From the NCBI RefSeq assembly GCF_024979295.1, contig NZ_JANLCJ010000003.1:186001-250000 (forward strand): 64,000 nt of DNA, read 5' to 3'. The notes beneath the pieces are model-generated. The model ran no database searches and was not told the origin of the DNA. It saw only the letters and a list, made by a program, of their open reading frames with translations. Position 1 is the first letter of the stretch. The number at the start of each line of letters is the position of its first letter. The DNA is from Herbiconiux daphne (GTDB taxonomy: Bacteria > Actinomycetota > Actinomycetes > Actinomycetales > Microbacteriaceae). Of the stretch, positions 1 through 8,049 are shown piece after piece. A program made the position numbers and the translations under genes.

Positions 1-136
1 ACGTCGCGCCCGGTGCGGCGGCGATCGAGAAGACGACGGTCGTGCCGAAATCGACGGTCGCGTCGATGTGGGCGAAGACGGAACGCTGCATGCCTTCGAT
101 CTTGTCACGGCCGCGGAGCCCGGCGTGACCGATCAC
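1..136 (-). CDS. N-terminal fragment, possible transglutaminase-like protein
   Basis: This is a reading frame that leaves the window at its left edge, so only about 45 codons are visible. It begins with GTG at 136, preceded by AGGA about nine bases upstream; an internal ATG at 91 is an alternative start. The visible protein contains FAHIDATVDFGTTVVFSIAA, which reads like the first beta-strands of a globular cytosolic protein and resembles the start of actinobacterial transglutaminase-like proteins. That resemblance is from memory and weak. Codon use fits the neighbouring genes better than the other frames here do. It is divergent from the tRNA gene that follows. Confidence 0.4.
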   Translation of the reverse strand, partial: MIGHAGLRGRDKIEGMQRSVFAHIDATVDFGTTVVFSIAAAPGAT

Positions 137-173
137 CGGCCGACATCCTGCTAACCTTGGTGACGCACCCCGA

Positions 174-246
174 GCCCCCATAGCTCAGGGGATAGAGCGT
201 CTGCCTCCGGAGCAGAAGGCCGTAGGTTCAAATCCTACTGGGGGCA
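174..246 (+). tRNA. tRNA-Arg (anticodon CCG)
   Basis: The acceptor arms GCCCCCA (174-180) and TGGGGGC (239-245) pair fully, with discriminator A at 246. The D-loop region reads TAGCTCAGGGGATAGAG, the anticodon loop CTCCGGA gives anticodon CCG, and the T-loop GGTTCAAATCC is canonical. CCA is not encoded. It reads CGG arginine codons, which are common in this genome. Confidence 0.96.
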
Positions 247-257
247 CCGTGTTCATG

Positions 258-282
258 CCGCGCCGCCGCCTCTGCGGCGCGG
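258..282 (+). terminator. Hairpin downstream of tRNA-Arg
   Basis: A perfect 9-bp stem CCGCGCCGC / GCGGCGCGG encloses the 7-nt loop CGCCTCT, starting 12 nt after the tRNA. There is no T-tract, as is usual in high-GC actinobacteria. The same 25-nt hairpin occurs inside repeat element A at 38206-38323, so it is either a terminator type shared by both or a remnant of that element. Confidence 0.6.
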
Positions 283-324
283 GTGGCTTATCCGCCGGTG
301 TTGCGGTGCGGGGTCGTGTTCGGG

Positions 325-1620
325 TCAGACCAGGCGGACGAAGTAGTAGCTGCCCCAGAGGCCGGGGTTGTGGGTGACGTAGCGGCCCCAGTCGGGCGAG
401 TGGATGACGCCGCCAGTGCCGTCGTAGATGCCGATGTGCGTTCCCGGCCACACGACGAGGTCGCCGGCCTGGGCGTCTTGCGGCGACACGCGCACGCCCA
501 TGGCGGCCTGGCGGCTCACCAGACGCGGCAGCTGGATGCCGAACTGACCGAAGACGTATTGCGTGAGACCGTCGCAGCCGAAGCTGTCGTTGGGGTCGGC
601 GCCGTAGCCGTAGGGAACCACGCCCACGAACTGCTCGGCGTAGGCCACGACGGCCTCACCGCTGTACGACTGGGCCGGCGGCGCCACGACGATGCCGCCG
701 CTCCCACCGCCGCCGGACCCAGCTCCCCCACCCGAACCGGAGCCCCCACCCCCGGAACCCGACCCGCCGCCGTCGCCGGCTGCGGCCGCTGCGGCGTCGC
801 GGGCGGCCTGCGCTGCCGCGGCCTCCTGCTCGGCCCTCGCCTGACGCTCGATTTCGGCCTGCACGAGGCCCTCTCGGTACTGCGCCTCGGTGTTCACCGT
901 GTCGTCTTTCAGGGCCGCGAGCTGCACCGTCAGCTCGGCCTGATGGTTCTCCTGCTCCATCAAGGCGCCCTGCACGGTCTTCTGCGCCTCGAGAGCCGAC
1001 TGCAACGAGGCATCCGCGGCCGCCGCCAGCGCGGCGAGACCGGCCTGCGCCACCGCCGCCTGATCGCTGAGCGACGACGCCGTGTTCTCGTCCTGCTTCG
1101 CCTTGTCGAACACGCCCTTGCTGGTCTCGCTCAGCTTCGACATCGTGCCGAGCTGGTAGAGCAGGTCGTCGCTGCCGCCGCCCGACACCAGCAGGTGCGA
1201 GGTCAGGTCGTTGCCGGCGCTGCGGGCGAACTGGGCCGCGAGGCCCGCGGCGCGCTTGCTCGACTGGTCGGCGATCGTCGCCGCCGTGGCGGCCTGCGCG
1301 CCGAGTTCAGCGGCCTTGCGCGTGCCCTGCGCGAGTGCGTTCTGGGCGATCTGGTCGGCCTCCCAGGCCTGGTTGGCCACCGCCTGCGCGGCCTCGACCT
1401 CGGCCTGCATGCCCGCGATCAGGCCCTCGATCTCGTCGATCTGGCTCTGCTTCGCGCCCTCACTGGCCTTGGCGGCCTGCACGTCGTCCCACGACGGGTA
1501 GTCGGTGGCGGCCGCCGGCGACGTCACGAGCAGAGTGGCGGCGAGCACGCCGACGACTGCCAGCGCACCCGCGCCGAACAGCCGCTTGAGGCGATGTGCA
1601 GATGACGCGGTGACCCGCAT
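325..1620 (-). CDS. Secreted NlpC/P60 peptidoglycan hydrolase
   Basis: This is a predicted exported cell-wall endopeptidase of 431 aa. An N-terminal signal peptide (about 1-38, ending near SPAAA) is followed by a long Ala/Gln-rich coiled coil (about 45-270), a Gly/Ser linker (about 285-318) and a C-terminal NlpC/P60 domain (about 325-431). The order is that of RipA/p60-type hydrolases, which cleave stem peptides during cell separation. The candidate catalytic Cys is C349 and the His is H395 (in HIGIYDG). The Cys context is FGCDGL rather than the usual FDCSGL, so activity is less certain than the fold. The start is supported by GGGGGAG just upstream. It is a single transcription unit. Confidence 0.88.
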   Translation of the reverse strand: MRVTASSAHRLKRLFGAGALAVVGVLAATLLVTSPAAATDYPSWDDVQAAKASEGAKQSQIDEIEGLIAGMQAEVEAAQAVANQAWEADQIAQNALAQGTRKAAELGAQAATAATIADQSSKRAAGLAAQFARSAGNDLTSHLLVSGGGSDDLLYQLGTMSKLSETSKGVFDKAKQDENTASSLSDQAAVAQAGLAALAAAADASLQSALEAQKTVQGALMEQENHQAELTVQLAALKDDTVNTEAQYREGLVQAEIERQARAEQEAAAAQAARDAAAAAAGDGGGSGSGGGGSGSGGGAGSGGGGSGGIVVAPPAQSYSGEAVVAYAEQFVGVVPYGYGADPNDSFGCDGLTQYVFGQFGIQLPRLVSRQAAMGVRVSPQDAQAGDLVVWPGTHIGIYDGTGGVIHSPDWGRYVTHNPGLWGSYYFVRLV

Positions 1621-1695
1621 GTACTCCCCCGAACGATCGAGCTCCGCGGCATCCGATTCACACCAGTCACACGCGCAACAGCAACAACGCTGATC

Positions 1696-1701
1696 ACATT
1701 A
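1696..1701 (-). promoter_or_regulatory. Possible -10 box for the NlpC/P60 gene
   Basis: TAATGT on the minus strand has CTGTCA 18 nt upstream as a poor -35. It would give a leader of about 70 nt. I looked for a ydaO-type c-di-AMP riboswitch in the leader and did not see one. Confidence 0.3.
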
Positions 1702-1745
1702 GCAACTCACCGGCGTTTCTGACAGCCGAATTCGAATCGTCGGGT

Positions 1746-1949
1746 TTATAGTCCGCGATCCGCGGTCGGGCAATAGAGCTGCGTGCGCTCTCCCGAGCGG
1801 TCGATCTCGTGCTCGTCCATCGGCCGGCCGCACAGGGGGCAGACCCGGGCGGCGGGCGGCGTCGGCACCTCGACGTCATAGGGGCCGAGCGGCGGCGGAC
1901 CGATCCAGGGCAGTAGTCGGCGATTCAACCGGTCGATGAATTTGCTCAC
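1746..1949 (-). CDS. Small zinc-ribbon-like protein, function unknown
   Basis: This protein of 67 aa begins SKFIDRLNRRLLPWIGPP and carries CPLCG followed by YC near its C terminus, which looks like a small zinc ribbon with one incomplete knuckle. Similar small proteins occur in Microbacteriaceae, but I know of no assigned function. I chose GTG at 1949; an in-frame ATG at 1976 would run through the operator-like palindrome at 1955-1966, so the shorter start is more plausible. It is divergent from the OhrR-type regulator, which may control both genes. Confidence 0.6.
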   Translation of the reverse strand: MSKFIDRLNRRLLPWIGPPPLGPYDVEVPTPPAARVCPLCGRPMDEHEIDRSGERTQLYCPTADRGL

Positions 1950-1954
1950 ATCGA

Positions 1955-1966
1955 TTAGTGTACTAA
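1955..1966. promoter_or_regulatory. Candidate MarR/OhrR operator
   Basis: TTAGT-GT-ACTAA is a 5-bp inverted repeat with a 2-bp spacer. It lies between the divergent zinc-ribbon gene and the MarR-family gene. Size, A/T content and position match operators of MarR-family repressors, which usually bind in their own divergent promoter region. Confidence 0.6.
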
Positions 1967-2011
1967 CTATTCGCACCCTCAGCGAGTGCTCCGACCTGGG
2001 AAGATGGACAG

Positions 2012-2461
2012 ATGACCGACACCGTGGCCAACCCGCTCGCGCTCGAGAACCAGGTCTGCTTCGCCCTGGCGGTCGCCTCGCGCAGCGTCATCGCGCTCTA
2101 CCGGCCCGTGCTCGAACCGCTCGGCCTCACGCATCCTCAGTACCTCGTGATGCTCGCCCTCTGGGAGCACGACCCCCGGTCGGTCGGTGAGCTCGGCACC
2201 GCGCTGCAACTCGAGCCGGCGACCCTGTCTCCGCTGCTCAAGCGGCTCGAGGCCGCCGGCTACGTCACCCGCACCCGCTCGGCCGGCGACGAGCGCCGCC
2301 TCGACATCGTGCTCACGGCATCCGGCCGCGCTCTGCGGTCGAAGGCGCTCGCGGTGCCCGCCGCCGTCGCCGAGCGGCTGGCCGTTCCGCTCGAGACGCT
2401 CGAGCACACGCGAGACCTGCTCACCGGGCTGATCGCCGCGGCGACACGCGCGCCGGCCTGA
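2012..2461 (+). CDS. ohrR: OhrR-type MarR family regulator
   Basis: This is a winged-helix repressor of 149 aa. The N-terminal motif LENQVCFALAVASR places a cysteine at residue 16, the position of the peroxide-sensing Cys of OhrR, and Y30 is also conserved. The second sensor tyrosine of Bacillus OhrR is replaced by histidine (THPQY). The HTH and wing are recognisable around residues 55-100 (LEPATLSPLLKRLEAAGYV, GDERR). OhrR proteins are inactivated by organic hydroperoxides and normally control a neighbouring ohr peroxidase, but none is present here. The divergent partner is a small zinc-ribbon protein, and a palindrome at 1955-1966 is a plausible operator. Other MarR specificities remain possible. 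Confidence 0.8.
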   Translation: MTDTVANPLALENQVCFALAVASRSVIALYRPVLEPLGLTHPQYLVMLALWEHDPRSVGELGTALQLEPATLSPLLKRLEAAGYVTRTRSAGDERRLDIVLTASGRALRSKALAVPAAVAERLAVPLETLEHTRDLLTGLIAAATRAPA

Positions 2462-2502
2462 CGCGCAGCTCAGCGGTGCGAACAGCTCGCCGGCGCACGC
2501 GG

Positions 2503-3237
2503 TCAGGCGGCGACGGCCACCTGCAGGACGAGCCGCGTGAGCAGGGCGTCGAGCTGGCCGACCGGCGCTCCGGCGTCTTCGGGATGCCACTGCACGCCCA
2601 CCACGGGGGCATCGACGTGCTCGATCGCCTCGATCAGACCGTCGGATGCCGTGGCCGCGACCCGCAGGCCCGCGCCGAGCCGGTCGACGGCCTGGTGGTG
2701 AGCGCTCTGCGTCGACACCACGTCGCCGAGCGTGAGCGCGAGCGAACTCCCCGCGGCGACGGCCACGTCGTGGGTCGCCATCACCCGCTCGATCGGCACG
2801 GCGTCGCGGCGGTGCGCCGACGACTCGCCGAGATCCTGCAGCAGGGTGCCGCCGAGGGCCACGTTGATGATCTGGTGGCCGCGGCAGACCCCGAGCACCG
2901 GCGTGCCCCGGCGCACTGCCCGCTGCACGAGGGCGATCTGCGCCTCGTCGGCGCGCTCGGCGTGGCGCCCCTCGGCGCGGTAGCCGCGCGCCGCGCCGTA
3001 GAACTCGGGGGCGATGTCTTCGCCGCCGAGCACGAGCAGGGCGTCGGAGGATACCGTACGGCGCAGCGACGCGTCGAGGCCCTCGTCTTCAGCGGCGATG
3101 ACGTCGACGATCCAGCCCGCGCGCTCCGACGCCCGCACCGCGCGCTCGACCAGCACCGACGAGTAGGCGTGGTACTCCGGGGCATGCGGCCGGGCGTGCG
3201 TCACCACGACGACGCTGAGGCGGGCCCGGGAGTTCAT
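2503..3237 (-). CDS. Peptidase C26 / gamma-glutamyl-GABA hydrolase family
   Basis: This is a class I glutamine-amidotransferase fold of 244 aa. The nucleophile elbow GVCRGHQIINVALGG and the downstream QWHPED supply the Cys and His-Glu of the triad. Stand-alone proteins of this type include PuuD, which hydrolyses gamma-glutamyl-GABA in putrescine catabolism. No other putrescine genes are adjacent, so the substrate is open. I chose the ATG at 3237 (MNSRARLSVVV); ATG at 3246 is an alternative with a similarly weak ribosome site. It converges with ohrR, and the 41-bp gap holds no clear terminator. Confidence 0.82.
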   Translation of the reverse strand: MNSRARLSVVVVTHARPHAPEYHAYSSVLVERAVRASERAGWIVDVIAAEDEGLDASLRRTVSSDALLVLGGEDIAPEFYGAARGYRAEGRHAERADEAQIALVQRAVRRGTPVLGVCRGHQIINVALGGTLLQDLGESSAHRRDAVPIERVMATHDVAVAAGSSLALTLGDVVSTQSAHHQAVDRLGAGLRVAATASDGLIEAIEHVDAPVVGVQWHPEDAGAPVGQLDALLTRLVLQVAVAA

Positions 3238-3447
3238 GGCCTTCATCCTGCCGAGGGCGGCCGACGGATGCATCCCCTCGCGTAACGCAGGGAAACATGA
3301 CGCCCACCGCCACGCGCCCGCACCGCGCCCACCCCCGTCGGAGCCTGCCGACGGTCAGCCGACGGACAGCCGACGGCCTACCCGGGAGGCTCCCGGGAAT
3401 CGCGGGGAGAACGCTCAGATTCATAGACGCCCGCGGCGCCGCCCTCC

Positions 3448-3453
3448 TAGAAT
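3448..3453 (+). promoter_or_regulatory. Leaderless-type -10 box for the TPM gene
   Basis: TAGAAT ends 8 nt before the ATG at 3462, so transcription would start at or next to the start codon. There is no ribosome site in this interval. Confidence 0.5.
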
Positions 3454-3461
3454 CTGGGTCA

Positions 3462-5549
3462 ATGAGACACCCGCACCGGAATCGCCGCGCGGCGAGCATC
3501 CGCCCTGTTTTCGCCACTGTCGCCACCGTCGTCGCAGCGATCGGCCTCGCCGTGCTCGCCCCCGCCCTGCCCGCCTTCGCGGGCGACCCCGTCGATCTCG
3601 GCGGGCGTTACATCGCCGACGAGTCGGGCGTGCTGGGCGGCGACCAGGCCGAGCTGCAAGACGCTCTCGACACCCTGTCGACCGAGCACGGCGTGAATCT
3701 CTTCGTCATCTACACCGACAGCTTCACCAACCCGTCCGACCGCGAGGCCTGGGCGAACGACGTCGCCGAGATCAACCAGTTCGGCACCAACGACGCGCTC
3801 CTCGCCGTCGCCACCGAAGACCGGGTCTACCAGCTGTCGGTCGCGTCGGACTCGCCGCTGACCGTCGACCAGCTGAGCGCCATCCAGACCGACGACATCG
3901 TGCCCGCGCTGCGGCAGGACGACTGGGCAGGCGCCGGCATCGCCGCGGCCGAGGGCATCGGCGACGCCCTCGGCGGAGGGTCGGGCGGCTCGGGTGACTC
4001 CAGCACGGGCGGCGGTCTCGGCGGGTTCGTCTGGGTCATCGCCATCCTGATCATCGTCGTGGTGGCGGCCCTCGTCGTCGTGCTCGTGCTGCGCCGGCGC
4101 CGGTCGATCGATCGATCGGTCAATCAGCAAGCGGCGGTGAGCGGCCCGACGCAGAAGGAGCTCGACCGCCAGGTGGGGGCGGTGCTCGTCGACCTCGACG
4201 ACGCCGTCACCTCGAGCGAGGAGGAGCTCGGGTTCGCGGTCGCCCAGTTCGGCGCGGAGGCCACGAAGACCTTCTCCGACGTGCTCACCGAGGTGAAGGC
4301 GTCGCTGTCGCAGGCGTTCACGCTGAAGCAGCGCCTCGACGACGCCGAACCCGACACCGACGCCGAACGGCGCGCGTGGTCGGAGCAGATCATCGCGCTC
4401 TGCGACGCCGCCGCCGACAAGCTCGACGCCCAGACCGACGCGTTCACCGCCCTCCGCGACGTCGAACGCGACCCCACGACGGCCCTCGAGACCGCGAAGG
4501 GCGAGTTGTCGGCGCTCACCGGTTCGGGCACCGACGCGCGCGAGCGCCTCGGCCGGCTCACCGCACGCTACGACCCACCCGCGCTCGGCACGGTGAACGG
4601 CAGCGTCGAGCAGGCCGACCAGCTGCGCGCCTTCGCCGGCACGCAGCTCGACCAGGCGGCGCAGTCGATCACGTCGGGCGACAACGCCCAGGCTGCACTG
4701 CGCATCCGGGCCGCTCGCCAGGCCGTGACGCAGGCTCAGACGCTCGTCACCTCGATCGCGACGCTCGAGCGCGATCTCGAGCAGGCCGCGACCGGCCTCG
4801 ACGCGGCCATCTCCGACGCGCAGCAAGACCTCGCCGAGGCCGCACGGCTCGACGCCGCCGCCGATCCGAACGCCGCCCGGCTCGACCCGCTCGCCGCGGG
4901 CCTCTCCGTCGAGGTGCGGCGGGCGCAGACGAGCGGCGCCCGCGACCCGCTCAACGCGCGCGTCGCACTCGAGAAGGCCAACGCCCCGCTCGACGCGGCC
5001 CTGGCCACCGTACGCAGCGAACAGGAGCGGGTCGCCCGCCTGACCGCCCAGCGCGACCGGGCCATCAGCACCGCGCAGAGCGAGATAGCGGCGGCCCAGA
5101 GCTACCTCCAGACCCGACGCGGAGCGGTGGGTCCGGATGCCCGCACCCGCCTCTCCGAAGCCCAGCGGCACCTCGATCAAGCACTCGCCACCGCCACCAC
5201 CGACCCCGAGGGCTCGCTGCGGGAGGCGTCGAGCGCAGCGCAGCTGGCCCAGCTCGCGTCGTCGACGGCGCAGCAGGACGTCACCTGGGCCCAGTCATCG
5301 GGCAACCAGGGCATGCCCGGCATGGGCGGCGGGGGCGGCGGCGACTTCACCGGAGCCCTGCTCGGCGGCATCCTCGGCGGTCTTCTCAGCGGCGGGGGCG
5401 GCAGCCGCTCGGGCGGTTACAGCGGCGGCAGCATCTTCGGCGGCGGCGGTGGCGGCTCCCGGGGCGGCTGGGGCGGCGGCAGCCGAGGAGGCGGCGGCTT
5501 CGGCGGTGGTGGCGGTGGCGGCCGGCGCGGCGGTGGCGGCCGCTTCTGA
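3462..5549 (+). CDS. TPM-domain membrane protein with coiled coil and Gly-rich tail
   Basis: This is a predicted envelope protein of 695 aa. A signal peptide (about 1-40) precedes a TPM domain (about 43-165), a Gly/Ser linker and one membrane segment (about 189-210, then RRRRS). A long helical region (about 225-600) and an extreme Gly-rich tail (about 620-695) follow. TPM domains occur in photosystem repair proteins and in bacterial envelope-stress proteins. The next gene encodes PspA, and TPM and PspA genes are often neighbours, which suggests shared membrane-stress work. A longer open frame reaches back to 3297, but the signal peptide and the -10 box fix the start at 3462. Confidence 0.82.
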   Translation: MRHPHRNRRAASIRPVFATVATVVAAIGLAVLAPALPAFAGDPVDLGGRYIADESGVLGGDQAELQDALDTLSTEHGVNLFVIYTDSFTNPSDREAWANDVAEINQFGTNDALLAVATEDRVYQLSVASDSPLTVDQLSAIQTDDIVPALRQDDWAGAGIAAAEGIGDALGGGSGGSGDSSTGGGLGGFVWVIAILIIVVVAALVVVLVLRRRRSIDRSVNQQAAVSGPTQKELDRQVGAVLVDLDDAVTSSEEELGFAVAQFGAEATKTFSDVLTEVKASLSQAFTLKQRLDDAEPDTDAERRAWSEQIIALCDAAADKLDAQTDAFTALRDVERDPTTALETAKGELSALTGSGTDARERLGRLTARYDPPALGTVNGSVEQADQLRAFAGTQLDQAAQSITSGDNAQAALRIRAARQAVTQAQTLVTSIATLERDLEQAATGLDAAISDAQQDLAEAARLDAAADPNAARLDPLAAGLSVEVRRAQTSGARDPLNARVALEKANAPLDAALATVRSEQERVARLTAQRDRAISTAQSEIAAAQSYLQTRRGAVGPDARTRLSEAQRHLDQALATATTDPEGSLREASSAAQLAQLASSTAQQDVTWAQSSGNQGMPGMGGGGGGDFTGALLGGILGGLLSGGGGSRSGGYSGGSIFGGGGGGSRGGWGGGSRGGGGFGGGGGGGRRGGGGRF

Positions 5550-5620
5550 TCGACCTGCCCCGCACCTCGCACCAGAACGCGTATCAGTGCCACGATTAGC
5601 CAGAACAGAAGGAGATCAGC

Positions 5621-6364
5621 ATGACCAGCAAGCAGTCCATCTTCGGACGCATCGCGCAGCTCGCGAAGGCGAACATCAACGCCCTCATCGATCAGGCGGA
5701 AGACCCGCAGCTGATGCTCGACCAGCTCGTTCGCGACTACACCGAGAACATCGCCGACGCCGAGAGCGCCATCGCCCAGACCATCGGCAACCTCCGTCTG
5801 CTCGAAGAAGACCACCGCGACGACGTCGCCGCGGCCGAGGACTGGGGCCGCAAGGCCCTCGCCGCGAGCAACAAGGCCGATGAATACCGCACGGCCGGCA
5901 ACACCGTCGACGCCGACAAGTTCGACGCCCTGGCGAAGGTCGCGCTGACCCGCCAGCTGCAGTCCGAGAACGAGGCCAAGAGCGCCGAGCCGTCGATCGC
6001 GTCGCAGACCGAGTCGGTCGACAAGCTGAAGGCCGGCCTCGGCGCCATGAAAGAGAAGCTGAACCAGCTGAAGACCAAGCGTGACAGCCTGGTCGCCCGC
6101 GCCAAGACCGCCCAGGCGCAGAGCCAGGTGCAGGATGCGCTGAAGAACATAGACGTGCTCGACCCCACGAGCGACCTCGGCCGCTTCGAAGACAAGATCC
6201 GTCGCGAGGAGGCCCGGGTGCGCGGCCAGGAGGAGCTCAACGCGTCGAGCCTCGACGCCCAGTTCGAGAGCCTCGAAGACATCGGTGAGCTGACCGAGGT
6301 CGAGGCCCGCCTCGCCGCGCTCAAGACGTCATCCGGTTCCAAGGCCGTGACGAGCGGCGAATAG
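5621..6364 (+). CDS. pspA: PspA/IM30 family protein
   Basis: This 247-aa protein is almost wholly alpha-helical with the typical opening SIFGRIAQLAKANINALID and EDPQLMLDQLVRDY. PspA-family proteins form ESCRT-III-like coats on the cytoplasmic membrane face and stabilise stressed membranes. The ribosome site GAAGGAGATCAGC directly before the ATG is the strongest on this stretch. The gene lies 71 bp after the TPM-domain gene on the same strand, and the pair probably acts together. The C-terminal end (TSSGSKAVTSGE) is short and polar. Confidence 0.93.
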   Translation: MTSKQSIFGRIAQLAKANINALIDQAEDPQLMLDQLVRDYTENIADAESAIAQTIGNLRLLEEDHRDDVAAAEDWGRKALAASNKADEYRTAGNTVDADKFDALAKVALTRQLQSENEAKSAEPSIASQTESVDKLKAGLGAMKEKLNQLKTKRDSLVARAKTAQAQSQVQDALKNIDVLDPTSDLGRFEDKIRREEARVRGQEELNASSLDAQFESLEDIGELTEVEARLAALKTSSGSKAVTSGE

Positions 6365-6378
6365 GCGCGGAGGCGCTG

Positions 6379-7206
6379 GTGCCCGCGACATTCGTGGTCG
6401 TGCCGCAGTGGCAGGGCTCGGGTTCGAGCCGTGCCATGCGGTTGATCGACGGGGCAGACGCCATTCGGGGCGACCTGCCCTCGTCGGCGACCCGGCTGGT
6501 GGAGGTGCCGGCGGGAGCCGGTGAGTCGCTCGAGACCGGGGTGCACCGGTTCTCGTCGCTCACCGTCGTCGCCGAGGCGGTCGATCAGGCCCTCGCCGAC
6601 GTCACCGACGTGCCGATCGTGATCGGCGGTGACTGCGGGGTCGAGTTCGCCGCCATCCGGGCCGCCGTGCGGCGCTCGGCCGGGCCGGTCGCGGTGGTGT
6701 GGTTCGACGCGCACGCCGATCTCAACACGCCCGAGTCCTCTCCCTCCGGGGCGTTCCACGGCATGGTGCTGCGCACCCTGCTCGGCGGAGGTCCCGCGGA
6801 GTTCGCCGACTCGCCGGTGGTCGAGCCGGGGCTCGTGGTGCTCGCGGGCACGCGCGCGCTCGACGACGCCGAGGCCGACTACGCAGAAGAGGCCGGCATC
6901 GCGCTCATCTCGCCCGATCGCTTCGACAGCCCGGATGCCGTCGTGCTCGCGTTGCGCGACACCGGCGCGACCGAGGTCTACCTGCACGTCGACCTCGACG
7001 TGCTCGACCCGAGCGAGATCACCGGCATCGCGTTCCCCGAACCCTTCGGGGTGACGACGGCGCAGTTGACGGCCGCCATCCGGGCCGTGCGCGAGGAGTT
7101 CACCGTGGTCGGCGCGGGCATCACCGAGTTCGCGCCGTCGACGCCCGAGGCCGCGGTCGACGACCTGCCGGCCATCCTGCGCATCGTGTCGGCCCTCGTG
7201 CGATGA
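6379..7206 (+). CDS. Arginase/agmatinase family hydrolase
   Basis: This is a ureohydrolase-fold enzyme of 275 aa. The metal-binding signatures of the family are visible: IGGDCGVEFAAI (where the family usually has GGDHS), WFDAHADLNTP and LHVDLDVLDP. These provide the Asp/His ligands of the dinuclear manganese site, although the first signature has Cys where the family normally has His. The substrate class (arginine, agmatine, formiminoglutamate or a guanidino acid) cannot be read from the sequence. The GTG start is preceded by GGAGG. The stop overlaps the next start by four bases (ATGA), so it is probably co-translated with the crotonase-family gene. Confidence 0.83.
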   Translation: MPATFVVVPQWQGSGSSRAMRLIDGADAIRGDLPSSATRLVEVPAGAGESLETGVHRFSSLTVVAEAVDQALADVTDVPIVIGGDCGVEFAAIRAAVRRSAGPVAVVWFDAHADLNTPESSPSGAFHGMVLRTLLGGGPAEFADSPVVEPGLVVLAGTRALDDAEADYAEEAGIALISPDRFDSPDAVVLALRDTGATEVYLHVDLDVLDPSEITGIAFPEPFGVTTAQLTAAIRAVREEFTVVGAGITEFAPSTPEAAVDDLPAILRIVSALVR

Positions 7207-7982
7207 CGCGCATCGTCACCGAGCGACGCGGGCACGTGCTGCTGATCGGGCTCGACCGGCCCGAGAAGCGCAACGCCGCCGACTTCGAGCTGCTGCAGCA
7301 GTTCGCGCTCGCCTATGGGGCGTTCGATCGCGACCCGGAGTTGCGGGTCGCCGTGGTGCACGCCGTCGGCGAGCACTTCACGGCCGGTCTCGACCTCGCC
7401 GATCTCGGGCCCCGCATCACGCCCGAGGGTCTGCGGTTCGTGCCCGACGGCGGCCTCGACCCCTGGCGCATGGAGGGCGATGGCGTGGGCAAACCGGTCG
7501 TCGTCGCCGTGCAGGGAATCTGCCTCACGCTCGGCATCGAGCTCATGCTGGCCAGCGACATCGTGGTCGCGGCGACGGATGCGCGGTTCGGCCAGGTGGA
7601 GGTCGGTCGCGGCATCCTGCCCTTCGGCGGTGCCACGCTGCGGTTTCCGCGCGTCGCGGGCTGGGGCGACGCGATGAGGTGGATGCTCACCGGCGACCTG
7701 TTCGACGCCGCCGAAGCCCGGCGGCTCGGGCTCGTGCAGGAGGTCGTCTCCCCCGCGGAGCTGCTCCCCCGCGCACTCGAGATCGCCGAGCGGGTGGCCG
7801 CTCAGGCGCCGCTCGCCGTGCAGGCCACGCTCGCGAACGCGCGGCTCGCGGTGCGCGCCGGTGACGCCGCCGCGGCCCGAGAGCTCCAGCCCGAACTCGT
7901 GCGGCTGGTCGCCACCGAGGATTCCCGCATCGGCATGCGGGCCTTCCTCTCGCGCACCGACGCGGTGTTCATCGGAGAATGA
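7203..7982 (+). CDS. Crotonase family enoyl-CoA hydratase/isomerase
   Basis: This 259-aa protein has the crotonase fold. HFTAGLDLADL forms the first oxyanion-hole segment. EVGRGILPFGGATLRFP contains the second, followed by a typical C-terminal helical region. The family hydrates or isomerises acyl-CoA thioesters, but members vary widely in substrate and I cannot assign one. Translation is coupled to the upstream arginase-family gene by an ATGA overlap. The flavoprotein gene follows after 67 bp. Confidence 0.85.
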   Translation: MTRIVTERRGHVLLIGLDRPEKRNAADFELLQQFALAYGAFDRDPELRVAVVHAVGEHFTAGLDLADLGPRITPEGLRFVPDGGLDPWRMEGDGVGKPVVVAVQGICLTLGIELMLASDIVVAATDARFGQVEVGRGILPFGGATLRFPRVAGWGDAMRWMLTGDLFDAAEARRLGLVQEVVSPAELLPRALEIAERVAAQAPLAVQATLANARLAVRAGDAAAARELQPELVRLVATEDSRIGMRAFLSRTDAVFIGE

Positions 7983-8049
7983 GAAGAAACGGCAGCCCGC
8001 CGGGTGGGCCGGGGGCCGCGCAGCAGCCACGAAGCGATCAGGAGTTGTC

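Noticed and set aside
1621-1745. ydaO-type c-di-AMP riboswitch before the NlpC/P60 gene
   Set aside because: Such riboswitches often precede actinobacterial cell-wall hydrolase genes, but the conserved core strings are not present in this leader.
5300-5549. Separate Gly-rich gene or frame error at the end of the TPM gene
   Set aside because: The Gly-rich tail is in frame with the helical region, has normal codon positions and ends with a clean stop before the pspA ribosome site.
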